Source: Symbiodinium natans (Eukaryota; Sar; Dinophyceae; Suessiales; Symbiodiniaceae). Taken from it: a stretch of DNA of 64,000 nucleotides. Shown here one piece after another: positions 10,068 to 21,994 of the stretch. The position numbers were made by a program, and so were the translations under genes. The stretch spans positions 74,501 through 138,500 of the forward strand of contig CAJNDS010002297.1 of assembly GCA_905221605.1 (NCBI GenBank), written 5' to 3'. Numbering within the stretch: the first letter of the stretch is position 1; each line of letters starts with the position of its first letter. The notes beneath the pieces are model-generated. The model was not told the origin of the DNA. It worked only from the letters and a program-made list of their open reading frames with translations, and ran no database searches.

Positions 10068-10669
10068 ATCAGTAAGATCCGACGCAGGGCCACGAAGGCC
10101 GTAGCAAAGAGACAGGGATTGGAATTTGCCTCGCCTAGTTTGTCCGAGCGTGAGCGACGAAACCCCTCAAATCCTAATCCGCAAGCCTTAAACCCTAAAC
10201 CCTAAAGCCCTAAACCCCCTCGGACATGAGGTGTCAAAAACATTCTCAACTTCCCAGTGCGAGCCCCAGCTCTGACCCTGTCGGGTAATGGATCTGCTGC
10301 TAAGGCATTCTGCACTCGATTCACTAGATCGAGTAAGCCCCGGAATGCTGTCAAGTGAGGCCTCGTCCCCGTTCATACTGTAGGCGCCGTGCGAGAAGAC
10401 CCCTGCTTTTCTTCATGCTGACTCTGCGAAAGCCTGCAGTTCATCCGGCAAAACGAGTTGCCTGACACAGGTGCCACTGAGGTCTACCTATAATCTGTGC
10501 AACGGAAGACAAGTACTTAGCAAGCTGGCCTTGGGCCAAGCAAAGCTATCTTCACACCGCAATGGTAGTCGCCGTCTTCGCCGTCTTCAGGCAGGCGGAT
10601 GGGTCCTTTCCGGCCCCCCAGGACGGTTCAACGGAGTCCTCCTTGACGCTGAAGGAATACTGCACCGGC

Positions 10670-11170
10670 TCACAGCCCTCGTCTTCTCCACCTTAGGCTG
10701 CAAAATCCAAGCCTGAAACTGCTACGTTCACTCTTAAGTCTATATAGATTCGCGCTATAGATTCGAGCCGTGATGCAATACAGCATCCTGAGATTGCAGT
10801 AGTTGGTGGAGAAGTCTGCCACAGACGGAATCTGACTCTGACTGCAGCCGTGGATTTTGCAGGTGCCATCAACATCTTCGAAGTCGAACTTCAGCTTGTC
10901 GGTGAACATCTTGTTGCCGGTGACACGCTTGAACTCCAGCTGGGCATCGGTCTGGGACTCCAAGGAGTAGATGCCGTTGTTGTGGGGATCATGCCAGGCC
11001 CCGGTGCTGATGCTTGCCACGCGAGACACCATCTCATCTTGCACCGCCTTGCAGGATGTCTGTGCTGTCACAGACACCTGACAGTGGGCGTGGATCACGT
11101 CCAGTGCGTGGCAGGACTGTCCGGCCACCAGCGGCGCGATCGCAAGCACGACAAAGGCCCTACCAGCCAT
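10670..11170 (-). CDS. Small secreted cysteine-containing protein, 166 codons
   Basis: I start at the ATG at 11170 (MAGRAFVVLAIAPLVAGQSC) rather than the upstream ATG at 11239, because it opens a textbook signal peptide with cleavage after VAG. The mature part has paired cysteines (CHALDVIHAHC, TSC, GTC, HGC, NYC, LYC) and the segment 'DFSTNYCNLRMLYC'. Unannotated dinoflagellate secreted proteins with a similar STNYCNL.NLYC ending exist as I recall, but I cannot name a function. From about residue 140 the frame turns basic and low quality (RLKSERSSFRLGF), so the true exon may end near 10760 at an intron or a frameshift. The frame on the opposite strand (10850-11293) is a shadow. Confidence 0.6.
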   Translation of the reverse strand: MAGRAFVVLAIAPLVAGQSCHALDVIHAHCQVSVTAQTSCKAVQDEMVSRVASISTGAWHDPHNNGIYSLESQTDAQLEFKRVTGNKMFTDKLKFDFEDVDGTCKIHGCSQSQIPSVADFSTNYCNLRMLYCITARIYSANLYRLKSERSSFRLGFCSLRWRRRGL

Positions 11171-11329
11171 GATTTCCCGGAGAGCAAGATGACTACCAAC
11201 GGGGAGGACTTGGACTTCGCTTGGCTGCGAAGATGCCACGGCCGAACTGCCGCACCCCTCTCTCGGCTTAACGACAGCGTTCTTCTCTTCTAAGCGTCAA
11301 GTCTAGATAGAGTCTATAGCAAACGGCAG

Positions 11330-11385
11330 GAGAGGGTACTACAATCCCTATTAAGGACTGCCAATATAAGGGGGAAGATCCCAAG
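11330..11385. mobile_element. Foldback element, family B (right half only)
   Basis: 'gggtactacaatccctatta', 'aggactgccaatataag' and 'ggggaagatcccaag' match the right half of family B. The left terminus is missing. Confidence 0.55.
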
Positions 11386-12996
11386 GTCCAAGAGTACGCC
11401 TGGGAATAAACAAAAAGTACCCTTTTGTTTAACTCAACAAGCTTTGCAAGGGTGCCTCTTCGTAGTAGAAAACCCAAATCCCAGACCCATCCCCTGAAGA
11501 TGACGGCTCTGTGCTGCCTGACCCTGATTAAACCCTAAACCCTACAGGCCCTAAACCCTAACACTCAAACCCCCGAGTGCTCGAGGAAAGGAAGACTTTT
11601 CATCACGGCCCAGAGAGCGCGACTGCAAAAGATGCTGGAGACACTCAGGCTCCCTGGCGCTGCGTTATGGGTTTTAGAGATTAGGATTCATAGGGTTCAG
11701 GGTTTGAAGGTTTCAAAGCGTTGCAAAGGGGTTAATGTTGGGCCTGCTTTAATAAGCTTCCCCCCCCCCCCCCCCCAACAGACGAGGACCCTGAATAAAA
11801 AAAGACCCCAAACAGGCAGGCAAGGAAGGGGTCAGGAGGTTGAGTGTTGCATGAACCAGATCTCAAACTAAGGACTTGGACCTCAAACCCATTAAAAAAG
11901 ACAGGCCCGGCCCGACAACTTTGCATTATAGCGGACCCTCAAAACAGGGCCAAGATCCTGAACAGCCGAAAAACTTTTCATAATGGCGGCCCCCTGGAAT
12001 ATTGCGGGTGCAACATTGGTAGGGTTCAAAAGGGCTTAAAGGGGCGTAAAAAGGTTTCAGAGGGCGTTACAGGGTTTAAAGGATTCAAAAGCGTTTGAGA
12101 GGGTTTAGGGTGAAGACATCCAACAGCCATGTCCTCAATGCTACCCTAAGCCCGACGTGTCTACCCTGAGTCTCCATCCTAAACCCTCTATATAACCCTT
12201 AGTCCCATGTTCTTGGGCACTCTAAACCATACACCCTAAACCCTGAGCCCAAGGTACAGGTTCAGTTTCCATGTGAAAGCAATCTGGCCCTGCAGGCCCT
12301 TTAGGGCTTAGGGTGTTGGGGTCTGGGCTTTAAGGTTTTGAGGGTTTAGGGTTTTGGGGCTTTTAGAGTCGTAGGGCTCTGGGGCTTCCATAAGGTTTAG
12401 GGATTTAGGGCTCAGGGGTTAGGATTTCCGATAAACCCTACTTGGAGGGGGGGGGGGGGGGAGGGACTCAAAGACAAGACTTAAACCCCCGAAGCCGCGA
12501 GCCTCCACGAAGCGTCGCCGGAGGGCCTGCAGGCGGCATTAGGGTTTAGGGTTTAGGGTTTAGGGATGCCCGTCTTAAAAAAAAACAGGGCCCCGGTTTT
12601 GAGGGTTTTTCTCATAGGGCTTTAGGAGGGGTTTCAGGAGCCCTAAGCCCGAAGCCCCATCGCCATCCATGTGGTTTAGGGTTTAGGGTTGAGGGCTATA
12701 GGGTTTAGAGGGTCTCTATGGTTTAGGGCTGCAGGGTTTAAGTTTAAGGTCTAGAATTTAGGGTTACATAGGGCTTTTGGGTTTACAGGGCTTATGGGCT
12801 TCTGCAGGGCTCGGGGGGGGAGGAGGCTCGTAACTTTTAGGATTTCGGGTGGAAGCCGCATTTTTGGCTTAGCGGAGGTTCAGAGTTTCGGGATGGGGAA
12901 GACCTGGAAACACCTGGGCCACCAAATGAGGGAAGCACTACATACGTACGACAAGAGGAGGACCCTAATCCGCCGAGGCCTCAGGCGGGATTTGCC

Positions 12997-13062
12997 CCCC
13001 CCCCCCCCCCCCCCCTTGCCCCCCCCCCTTGCCCCCCCCCTTGCCCCCCCCCCCCCCCCCAC
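12997..13062 (+). repeat. C homopolymer cluster
   Basis: Four C-runs separated by TTG, one of them 18 bases long. A second C-rich cluster lies at 13220-13270. Proline/glycine-rich open frames over this area are artefacts of the runs. Confidence 0.95.
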
Positions 13063-14690
13063 ACCCTTTTCCCCGCCCAAAGCCAGTGCAGAAAAATGGT
13101 GAGCGGGTTTTCGAGGCTCAACTGGTGTGAGCACGGCTGGGGATGCATTACACGAGCCGAAGAGTCTAAGCTTGAACCTAAACCCTAGACCTTAAACCTT
13201 AAACCTAAAGCGCGAAGCACTCCCCCTCCCCCCCCCCCCTTCCCCCCCCACCCCCCCTACCCCCCCCCTACGATCAATCCAAGCCGAACCGTCTCTTGAA
13301 CCCTAAACCCAAAAAAACCCTGCCCTAAGCCCTCAATCCTAAACTAACCCTCAACCCTAAACCCCAAACCATAAACCATAAACCCGGAACCCTAAACCCT
13401 AAACCCAACCCTAGTTGCTTGGGGTCCAGCGGCTTGGGCGCTGCGGAATCACCATGCTCACGCGGATGCGCTGGGCCGGGCCGAGGCGGGTCGCGTAGCG
13501 TTAAAATTAAACCCTAGACTCAGACGCAGGGGCCCCCACAAACATGTGCAAGCTCGGAACCCTACATCCTGAACCCGAAACTGTAAACCGCCTGACTTCT
13601 GATTCTCTTGGACAGCCCTCCATCCTTACCTCAACAACTCCGAAGGCCTGAATACGATACATCCTCAACCGAATAAGATACATCCTAAACTACACCCTAA
13701 ACTCCCCTAAAATCTAAACGCCCCTAAGCCCTAAACCTCCCAGCCTCCGTAACCTACTAAGCCCTAAGCTCCTTTCTGCATGCCTGCGCTGCTGCCTCTT
13801 GAAGGCCCGCGAGGCTGAGGGCCGTGAGGCCAGCCTGGTGGCCTCTTGGGTTTACCGGTTTAGGGTTTAGGGTTTAGGCTTTAGGGTTTGGGTGAGCCTG
13901 TGTGGGTGCTTGCAAGGTTTTACAGGGGTTAACAAGGCTAAGCAAGGTTTATCGGGTTTTGTGCGGCTTCCTACGGTTGATGGACCGAAACCCTGCATAA
14001 CCCCCTACATGACAAGTACACGACCGTTGGCTATCGATCTCCCCACGCCCTCAAACTTCGATGTTGCATGCAAATGCCGGTGATGCAGGATTTCCGGTCA
14101 TTCGCACATGCCCTTCTGAGCTTGGTCGAGAGGTCAATAAGATGATTCAGGGTTGACTGGAAAGATAAAAGTGATTCTGGCCTTCGTCCGTCAACAGTAC
14201 TAGTAGTTGTCAACGTTTGGCTTGGTTATCTTGGTCTATCAAAAAATGAGGACAAGACTTGCAATACTCCATGTGATGGATAGGGTTTAGGGTGGCGCGG
14301 GGGGGGGTGTAAATATAGGGTTGAGGGCATACAGTAAATGGGAGCCTATAGGCAGCATACCAAATGCGGGCTTGAGGTCACAAACTCCAACCCTGAACCC
14401 TGAACCCCACATCCTGCAGCACAAGCCCTAAACCCGAAATCCTAAACCCTAAATCATGAATCATGCACTTCTAGGTTCGAGGACCGAATCTAGGAGAGGC
14501 TGTGTAGGGCATAGGGGCGAGGGTATACAACCAGAGCCCAACACCGGCTTTTTAGATTTCGGGGATTAGTAGGGCTGGGAGTCGCTGGTGGTCTTCGCAG
14601 AGCTTGTTCAGGAGAGCTTCATGTATGGAAGCCCTAACCCTAACACCCAAAACCATAACACCAAATAGCCTAAACCCTAAACCCACACAA

Positions 14691-14768
14691 GCCTAGGGCA
14701 GAGGCGGCTGTAGAGGCAGCGAGGGTGATCACAGATCCTGTCTCCAGATCCCTGACATCCCAGACCAG
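14691..14768 (-). CDS. PPR-like exon
   Basis: The minus strand reads LVWDVRDLETGSVITLAAST then AASALG. 'GSVITLAASTAASALG' is collinear with 'NVVTYNAAISACEKG', with the cysteine lost. Island flanked by CCCTAAA (14671-14685) and TTTAGGG (about 14800). Confidence 0.35.
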
Positions 14769-14962
14769 AAATTAGTTTCAACGTACCTCGCCCTAGGACT
14801 TTGGGTTTAGGGTCTCAAAAGGGGTTATGTAGAGGGTTTGGGAACCAGGGCTGGCGTATGCATGTACTCTGCTCTGGCACCCCACAATTGAGGAGACAGA
14901 CAATGCTTAACTGGTGGTCTGTCCTACAGCAGAAAAGCAACCAACGTTAACGTTGTAGGACA

Positions 14963-15044
14963 CCCTCAGCCCTCAGCCCTCAGCCCTCAGCCCTCAGCCC
15001 TAAGCCCTAAGCCCTAAGCCCTAAGCCCTAAGCCCTAAGCCCTA
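14963..15044 (-). repeat. Variant heptamer array: CCCTCAG then CCCTAAG
   Basis: Five CCCTCAG units are followed directly by about seven CCCTAAG units. Each block is internally uniform but differs from the canonical CCCTAAA, showing local homogenisation of single-base variants. Confidence 0.95.
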
Positions 15045-16224
15045 GGAATCAGCATCAGACACCCTAAACCCTAAAACCCATAGCTGACAGCTCTTAAGTT
15101 GACGTGTGACCCTCAGGCGTCCTTGCAGCCGCTGCTGCCGCAAGTGTAGAAACCTTTGCGTCGTTTTGGGGATCTCAGAGTCCGGGGGCGCCAAAACCCT
15201 AAACCCTAAACCCAGAACCTTAAACCCTAAACCCGGAAGCTTAACCCTAAACCCTTTGTTGATAGCTCCTCACGCTCCTCGAAGGAGGCTTCCAGCACAT
15301 GACCGGGGGGGGGGGGGGGGGGTTGCGACTCCGAACGCAAGGTCCGCTTGTAGCCGGATTTCGAGGTACCCCACAAGCAGGGCTTCGGGTTTAGGATTTG
15401 TGGTGTAGGGCTTGTGGCACTCGAGGTTATTGTACTTCTAGGCTGCGCCTAGGTTCCATACGAAAGTGCTCCAATGGACCCTCCGGAAAGTTTAGCACCT
15501 TCCCCCCCCCCCCCCCTCCCAAGATGGATGGGTCTCCGCACATTACACATGGAGGGCCTTGAGCTGGGCTAACCTTCGACATGATGGGCCTCTTTGGGGG
15601 CTTCTTCTTAAAGAGTCCCGGCAGTTTAAATGTTGCAGTGCCAAAAGGGGGCTCGGAGTTTGGATCAATTCCCCTAAAACCTTTACAAACCCTAAGCCCC
15701 ACACACAAGCCCTGAACCTTCAACCTCCCAGCAGCCCAAGCTCTTGAAGCCTAGGTTCCAACATTGGATGCATACAGGGGACATCGGGTCTGAGAACTTG
15801 CTCGGCATTTTGGGATTGGGATTTCGGGGGGTGTAGGGTTTATGTAGAGGGTGGAACACACCTGTCCTGGCACCCCCTCATCTTCCAGTGCAGGCAAAGC
15901 GCATCAGCAAAGCCTCCTGCGAAATCTGGGGACTTGTCAGTGGCAGGTGTGGCATCGACTACATTGGGAGAGCCTTTTCTGCTTCATAGCCTCCAGATGC
16001 TTGAGCCTCTTCAATCCACTAATATTATATGTAATTCCCAAGAAGGCTCCACTCGAATTTTGGATATCGAATTCTGGGCTTTAAATGGATACTCTGGGTA
16101 CTAAGCTGTTGCACAGTGCTCGCGTGCGGGATTTTGGCACTTGCGCTGAGTTGCTCGGGGTTAGGTATGGTTGGGGAGACTTTAGGGACTTCGTGGGGTT
16201 TTAAAGGGCATTGCTACGAAACCC

Positions 16225-16309
16225 TAATAACCTTTTCAAGCCGGGGCCCTGCCTCCCAACGCCCAGCACGCTCGCAGGCAGCCATGACCGCATTGTGAGC
16301 CACAACCTT
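16225..16309 (-). CDS. PPR exon, one full motif
   Basis: Reads KVVAHNAVMAACERAGRWEA then GPRLEKVIRVS before a stop at the left end. Both helices are present: 'VVAHNAVMAACERAG' and 'RWEAGPRLEKV'. The cysteine and glutamate of SACEK are kept. TTTAGGG-type DNA starts at 16318 on the right. Confidence 0.6.
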
Positions 16310-16974
16310 ACGCATTGAGGGTTCAGGGTTTAGTGTTCAGGGCCTTAGGGTGGTTTGGGATATTTTAGGGCTCAGGATGAGTTAGGATCCCGAACTTACT
16401 TTTAAAGTTCTGGCTTGTGGATCCCAAAATACAGACTCTAGGCCAGTATTGGAGGTGCTTTGAGGATCCAATTGGAGCTTCGGGTTTGGGGGTTCAGGGG
16501 GTTCAGGGCTTCTGGTTGGTTTTGAACCGACACATTGGGCAGTTCTCTGCCCTGTCGGCCTGTCGGCAGGGTTCATGTCAGAATATGGTGACTATAGCTA
16601 GGGTATGTAAAAAAGGGAAGGCAATTGAGACAAAACCCCATACCTAGCCTCATGAATGAATGAGGCAAGAACCAGAGAAACACCAAGTAACAAGCCTTGC
16701 GGCTTCGGGGTACTGAGAACCCAGCTAATACTGCACCTCCTTCCATGGCAACTTTGCGGAGGGCTATGCGACATGGGGCGCCGCGGAGTGCGGCCCCTTA
16801 AACCCGGACCTATAAACCCTAAACCCGCTGTTGAAAAAGAGGAACAGATTGAGGGGTCATAACTGCAGTTGCAAGTGAGGTTTTGGCTTCTCAGGACCTC
16901 CAAGGAGTACACTTTGTAACATGTACCCCGGAAGTTCCCCCATATCCTACAGAAAACCAGAGTCATAAAAGCCG

Positions 16975-17067
16975 CCCCAAAGTTGCGACACGGGCAGCAT
17001 TCGGGCGCAGCCTGCCGCGTCCCAGGCGGGCGAACAGCTCCAGGGCCCAGGCCCAGGCGGAAGCCTT
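16975..17067 (-). CDS. PPR exon, second helix
   Basis: Reads KASAWAWALELFARLGRGRL then RPNAARVATLG. 'W.WALELFARLGRGRLRPNAARV' is the canonical second helix and inter-repeat loop (W..AL.L...M...G..PN..). CCCTAAA lies at 16810-16830 and TTTAGGG from about 17150. Confidence 0.6.
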
Positions 17068-17580
17068 CCTTGGGTTTTGGGCTTCCTTGGGTTCTTGAGT
17101 TTGGGATGTAGGCTTTAGGCTTGATAGTCTTGGTGCTATAAGGGTGTTTGAGGTTTAGGGTTTTTTTGTTTCGGGTTTAGGGTTTTGGGTTTAGGGTTGA
17201 TGGTTTTGGTACCAGAAGGGTGTTTTGGGTTGCAGCAGGTATCGCAAGGAATTATGAGCTGCGGATGAAGTGTATGCAACGCTACATGCAACTACTGAAA
17301 GCCTTTTGAGACGAGCAACCCTTGCCCTGAACAGAACACCGTTTGACGCGCATGATCACATACAAACAAAAACTGTACAACACACTGTTATGCGCATATG
17401 TGTAGACCTTCTCCCCGACCAGGCCCCAGCCAAAGCCCTAAACCAAAAAGCGCAACCCTGAACCCTACAAGCGTCCTAAACTGCAACCCTAAACCCATCC
17501 AACCCGGAGATCTGTGACGCCTCGAGCTACAGCGCTTGGGGGGTTTAGGGTTGAGGGCTTATAGGGTCTAGGGGTTTAGG

Positions 17581-17652
17581 GTCGAGACTCTCACAGGCAC
17601 TGGTGGCCGCGGCAAAGGAGATGACATCTGCCTCGCAGCCCCCAGTTTCAAA
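17581..17652 (-). CDS. PPR exon, first helix
   Basis: Reads FETGGCEADVISFAAATSAC then ESLD. 'ADVISFAAATSACES' aligns with the core PPR helix, cysteine and glutamate intact. TTTAGGG-type sequence on both sides (17540-17580 and 17660 on). Confidence 0.6.
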
Positions 17653-18158
17653 GCACATTTTGGGTTTGGGGTCTAGGGCTCCGGGCTTTGAGATTCAGGG
17701 TGCAGAGGGTTCACAGGGTTCCGGGTTTTGTGCAGGGCTTTAGGTTTCAATTTTGGGTTTGCGCAATTTGGCCCCCACAGTGAAGTTCCGCGATAGAAGC
17801 ACACCGCAGCAACACAAAGCGCTTGCTCTGGGTTTGAGGATTACAATCTCAGGGTGCATTATGGGCTTAAGGGTTTGCCTCGACACTTCGAGCCCGAAAG
17901 CCCTAAAGTCCTCACACAAACTTTAAGCCCTCAAACCTTACAGCCCCAAGCCCTTAAACCCTAGAGCCCTTCCCAAACCCTTGAACCCCAAAAACCCTCA
18001 ACCCCTAAAGCCCGAAGCCCTAAATCCTATAAACTCTATAAACCTTATAAACCCTGTACAACCCCATCCCATAAACGCTGAAGGTCCCACCTGAAGTTGA
18101 GACTGCACTTCGTCCAGCAGCGTCAGGGCTCGGAGCCATTCACTGCCCTTCTCACCTT

Positions 18159-18162
<4 letters not shown>

Positions 18163-18210
<48 letters not shown>

Positions 18211-18240
18211 AGAGAGAGACAGAGAGAGAGAGAGAGAGTG
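18163..18240 (+). repeat. (GA)n microsatellite
   Basis: About 75 bp of GAGA with a few interruptions; another short GA run at 18322-18345. An RERERE-type open frame across it is an artefact. Confidence 0.95.
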
Positions 18241-18644
18241 ATTGTTTTTTTTTTTATATATGTACATAAGAACAACAAACAACAATATCATTCAGAAAGA
18301 AAGAAGCAAGGACGAAGCAAGAGCGAGAGAGAGAGAGAGGGAGAGCATTCTTTGGCGAGGGCTTAGGGTTTAGGGTGTTTCATTGCGTTAGGGTTCTAGG
18401 GTTTGAGGTATGGAGGCAGGGGTGCTTGCTTGAGGGACTTTTGGTTCATAGGCTGAAGGCTTCTGAGATGCGCTGGGTTGAGCTTCCCGAAGCTTCAACC
18501 AAGCCCTACCGCAAGTAGGCTGGGCTCCTACACCATCTGAAAAGATACATATTCTAAACAAAAACTTTTGAAACACAAGCCGGGAAAACAGGAAATGCGC
18601 CAAGAACCTTCCCAGCCAACAGCAAAAACATCTGAAGGAGCCAA

Positions 18645-18704
18645 GCAGCAGGCACTGATGGCCGCATTGCAGGTGATCAGATTTCTCTCCAGCTTCCCTG
18701 ACTC
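18645..18704 (-). CDS. PPR exon, first helix
   Basis: Reads ESGKLERNLITCNAAISACC. 'NLITCNAAISAC' is a good match, but the next residues (CLAPSDVF) depart from the EKG consensus, so the exon may end here or carry a lesion. The open frame continues to both sides without resembling PPR. Confidence 0.55.
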
Positions 18705-19896
18705 ACATGGCTTTGACCCGTACTGCCCTTGTTCCCCTAAACCTCCTAAACACCGCGATTGTAGAGTTTTTTGTAAAGGTCTCAGGTACCCTGAAAACTT
18801 GAAAACCCTGAAGCGAAACCCAACCGGCCAAGAGACTGGCATCAAGTTCAGCCAGCAGAGCCAGAGCCAGTTCCCATTCCTCACCCTTCTCACATGCACT
18901 GATGACCGCCCCATAGCTGATCCTCAGCTGACCCTAAACCCTAAACCCTAAGGCCTATTTATAAACCCTCAACCCTAACGCCTCCCGGACGGTTAGCTTA
19001 AGTTCGATTTGCGGGGTTCTCAAAAGGTGCCTTGAAGGCCTCAGTGCTTTATGCGCAAATTGCGCAAACAAGTCATTGCTGAGCGGCGCACTGCCCTCCA
19101 GGAACTTTCTCGCAGCTGGGTTCGGCGGTTTCAGGTTTAGGGATCGACTGCACTCAAAGACATGCAGACGTCAGGACTGATTGGTGAAGCACGTAGCCGG
19201 CATCGTGCGGGAACTACTCTCGCTTACCACATTTTGGGGCGGAAGCTTCACCCAAGTAGCACATTGGTTCGAAGATGCTGCTGCTGGGCTTCCTCGCATC
19301 AGTGGCTCATGAATTCTCTCAATTCTTGACCCGATTCAGATTCAAGGGGTCTGTAGGGCTTAGGATTGGGCACCCTAAGCCCCGAGCCTCAAAGACCTTA
19401 GAAGGACTAAAGGCTCGAAGAGCCCCGGGAGGAGTTTTAATCACATAGAGATGCAGGGCTGTAGAGGAATTTGCATGGGGGGAGGTAGAAGGTCCACAGG
19501 AAAACCGAGGCTTCTGTAGACTTAGTTTGCATATGGCAGAAAGCCGTCTGAAGTGTCTGGAGTTGCTTGACATACTTGACTACATATTGCAGCTGCTTGA
19601 TGGGATGTTATCTTTACCACCCGCCTCATAAAGGGCCGAAGCTGGCTTCTAAGGTTGGCGACACGGCGACTGAAGGGCTGTGACTCAGAGCTTACCTGGG
19701 TACTTTCAGATGATGGGGCTTGTGGGTTTTGGCTTTAAGGAATATACTTTATTGGCTCGTGCCCTCGCACCCCTAAGGGAGCGATGGGAACGGGCAGCTT
19801 CTCACCACGAAATGCTGATACTGCTCACGGTATTCTACGACCTTGAGGTTTGGGGTTTGGGGTTCAGAGCTTTGGGTTGAGGGTGCCTAGAAGGGA

Positions 19897-20004
19897 AGGT
19901 CCCGCCTGAAACAACTGCAGTGCCTCCTGCCAAAGGCTGCCTTTCTCGCAGGCGCTGATGGTGACGTTGTACGCAACAATATTGGTTTCCTTTGCTGAGA
20001 GTGA
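19897..20004 (-). CDS. PPR exon, one full motif
   Basis: Reads SLSAKETNIVAYNVTISACE then KGSLWQEALQLFQAGP. Both helices are intact, with SACEKG and WQEAL. One of the cleanest repeats in the window. The stretch after it (LLGTLNPKL) is encoded by telomere-type DNA and is presumably intron. Confidence 0.7.
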
Positions 20005-20477
20005 TGAAATGTTGGGGCGACAGATTGTGTGCCCTACACACCCAGACGAAGTAACAAAACATCTCAAACAACAAAACAGTTCCTTTCGGAACACTTCCCG
20101 TTCTGAGGCCAAGGGTTTAGGGTTTTTATGCCTTACATACAGATTTCCTGCAGGGCCTGCAGGGTATACTCCATAGAGGCAACCCTGGACCATGGTCTGA
20201 GGCGGGAAGAGTGGGAATACAAACACATTACGGCTGAGGGGCTGGGGTTTAGTGGTGTAGGGTTTTGCTGGCTTCAGTTTTTTCAGGAGGCTCTGTGCTC
20301 TAAACGCTGAGAGCTTATGTTTATGAAAAAAAGCTCAACCCAAAACACTCTCAACCCTGCACTAGTTACAAACCTCCTTTCCCAGAGTCGGGCTTCTCCC
20401 AGTATGAAGCCCTTGATTCCCCTGAAGCACCAGTCCCTAAACCCTACACCCTACACCTCCGAACCCTACAGCCCCTA

Positions 20478-20598
20478 CAACCCTAAACCCTAAACCCTAA
20501 ACCCTAAACCCTAAACCCTAAACCCTAAACCCTAAACCCTAAACCCTAACCCTAAACCCCTGAACCCTAAACCTCTGAACCCTAAACCCTCAACCCCA
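20478..20598 (-). repeat. Telomere-type array (CCCTAAA)n
   Basis: About ten exact CCCTAAA units, then variants with CCCTAAC and CCTCTGAA. It abuts the PPR exon at 20599, on that exon's 3' side. Confidence 0.95.
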
Positions 20599-20670
20599 AA
20601 CTCGGGCGTCCAACTCCTCAGCTGCTTCTTCGAAGAGGGCCAGCGCGTGCTGCCAGCCGCCTTCTGCTGC
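20599..20670 (-). CDS. PPR exon, second helix
   Basis: Reads AAEGGWQHALALFEEAAEEL then DARV: the W..ALALFEE second helix. A TGA stands directly upstream in frame, so the acceptor must fall at the AG at 20670-20671 if the frame is used. TTTAGGG-type DNA begins at 20695. Confidence 0.6.
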
Positions 20671-21007
20671 TCAGGCTTAGGTCTTTGAGAGATTTAGGGG
20701 TTCGAGTTTTAGGGCTTGGGGCTTAGGGTTTAGGGTTAGGGCTTTTAGGGAACCAGGGGTTCGAATTTAGGGCTTGGGGCTTGGGGTCGTTGAAGGGATG
20801 CTGTCAACATGTAATTCGGGTGTTCAAAGGGGACTCCGTACAAGTGATCCTATATTCGGAAGCCATCGGGAGCCTTGAAGAGGCCCTTGTAAGTTCTTGG
20901 AGTCCCTAGGAATGGGTCATATATGGAGTCCACTGGCACGTTTAGGGCCTGTTTGTTGGGTCGCGGGGCTTTAAAGGACCACGCCCCCAGTCCCGATATT
21001 TCTATAG

Positions 21008-21117
21008 CTGCTGCCTGCAGTCTCGCAGGCGCTGATGGCAGAGCTGTAGGTGATGATGTTGCCCTGCACTCCTTGTTCGAACATCTCGTGCACGAAGCCG
21101 AGAGCCTGGCTATTCTG
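21008..21117 (-). CDS. PPR exon spanning two motifs
   Basis: Reads QNSQALGFVHEMFEQGVQGN then IITYSSAISACETAGSS: the second helix of one repeat (ALGFVHEMFEQGVQGN) runs directly into the first helix of the next (IITYSSAISACET). This shows that consecutive repeats can lie in one exon. Confidence 0.65.
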
Positions 21118-21540
21118 CTTCTTCCTATTTCATGATCCAGAGTTACGCAACTAAGTTCTACAGTGGTTCTACAGTAAATCCCACTGTATATGGTCATTTC
21201 TCGAAACTGATGTGTGTGTGTGTGTGTGCGCGTGTGTCGCGGAATGCTGGTCACGTTTACCTAGCAAACGCTCTACGCACTTCATCACAAAAGTTTTGAG
21301 TGGAGACTTATTGGAGGTATCTTGTAGGGGTTGACGTCGAGTGTCAACAGTCATGCAGCTTGCAAGGTGCAAGAGACTTGAGTTGAATTTGAGGGCTTTA
21401 AGTGCGGCCTGCGTCTGGCAGTTGATTGTGGGAAAACCCCAGAGTCCTGCACATTTTGCTAGCGTCGCACAAGTGCCGTGCTAGTGCCCCCAAAGCCATG
21501 CTTGTTGGCATGGCTTTTCAGCCCCTACGAGTGTCAAAGT

Positions 21541-21698
21541 CTGGATTCCCAACCCCGCCCTGGTCGGCTCGGCTCGAACAAAAGGGGTTGGGAACAATGG
21601 TTGCCACTGGCATGATAGTCTCCAGCCCCAAGCCTCGCCAAAACCGTGACTCCCAACCCTCTCTTCTCGGCTGGAAAACGGGAGGATGGGGAACAATG
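21541..21698. repeat. Diverged ~108-bp direct repeat of two small hairpins
   Basis: 'gattcccaaccccgccctgg' ... 'ggggttgggaacaatgg' is followed ~108 bp later by 'gactcccaaccctctcttct' ... 'ggatggggaacaatgc'. Each copy can fold on itself (TTCCCAACCCC with GGGGTTGGGAA). No coding support. Confidence 0.6.
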
Positions 21699-21994
21699 CT
21701 TCGTGTTTGTTTGAGCAGGTTTTGTTCTTGTTGTTTGGATACGAAAAAACGTACGTTATCTGGACGTCATCATTCTCAGATGCTACATTGCTAACTGGGG
21801 CGAACCGCCTGCAGGCTTACCTTTTTTTGTTTAATTAAGCATACCTACACATTCTTAGACTGAGTTCTAGCGTTCTACTCTCGCCGCACCGGTGTTTGAG
21901 GAGCCGTACTTGGGGCGACCGCAAGGACATAAAGTTACAATGCATATACATCCTACACAGCCAAATTGCATTAAACAAAAACGCTGAGAATTTT

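Noticed and set aside
10850-11293. 147-codon plus-strand frame
   Set aside because: Antisense shadow of the secreted-protein gene, which has a signal peptide and cysteine pattern on the minus strand.
12794-13134. Overlapping proline-rich and glycine-rich open frames
   Set aside because: They are translations of C/G homopolymers on opposite strands.
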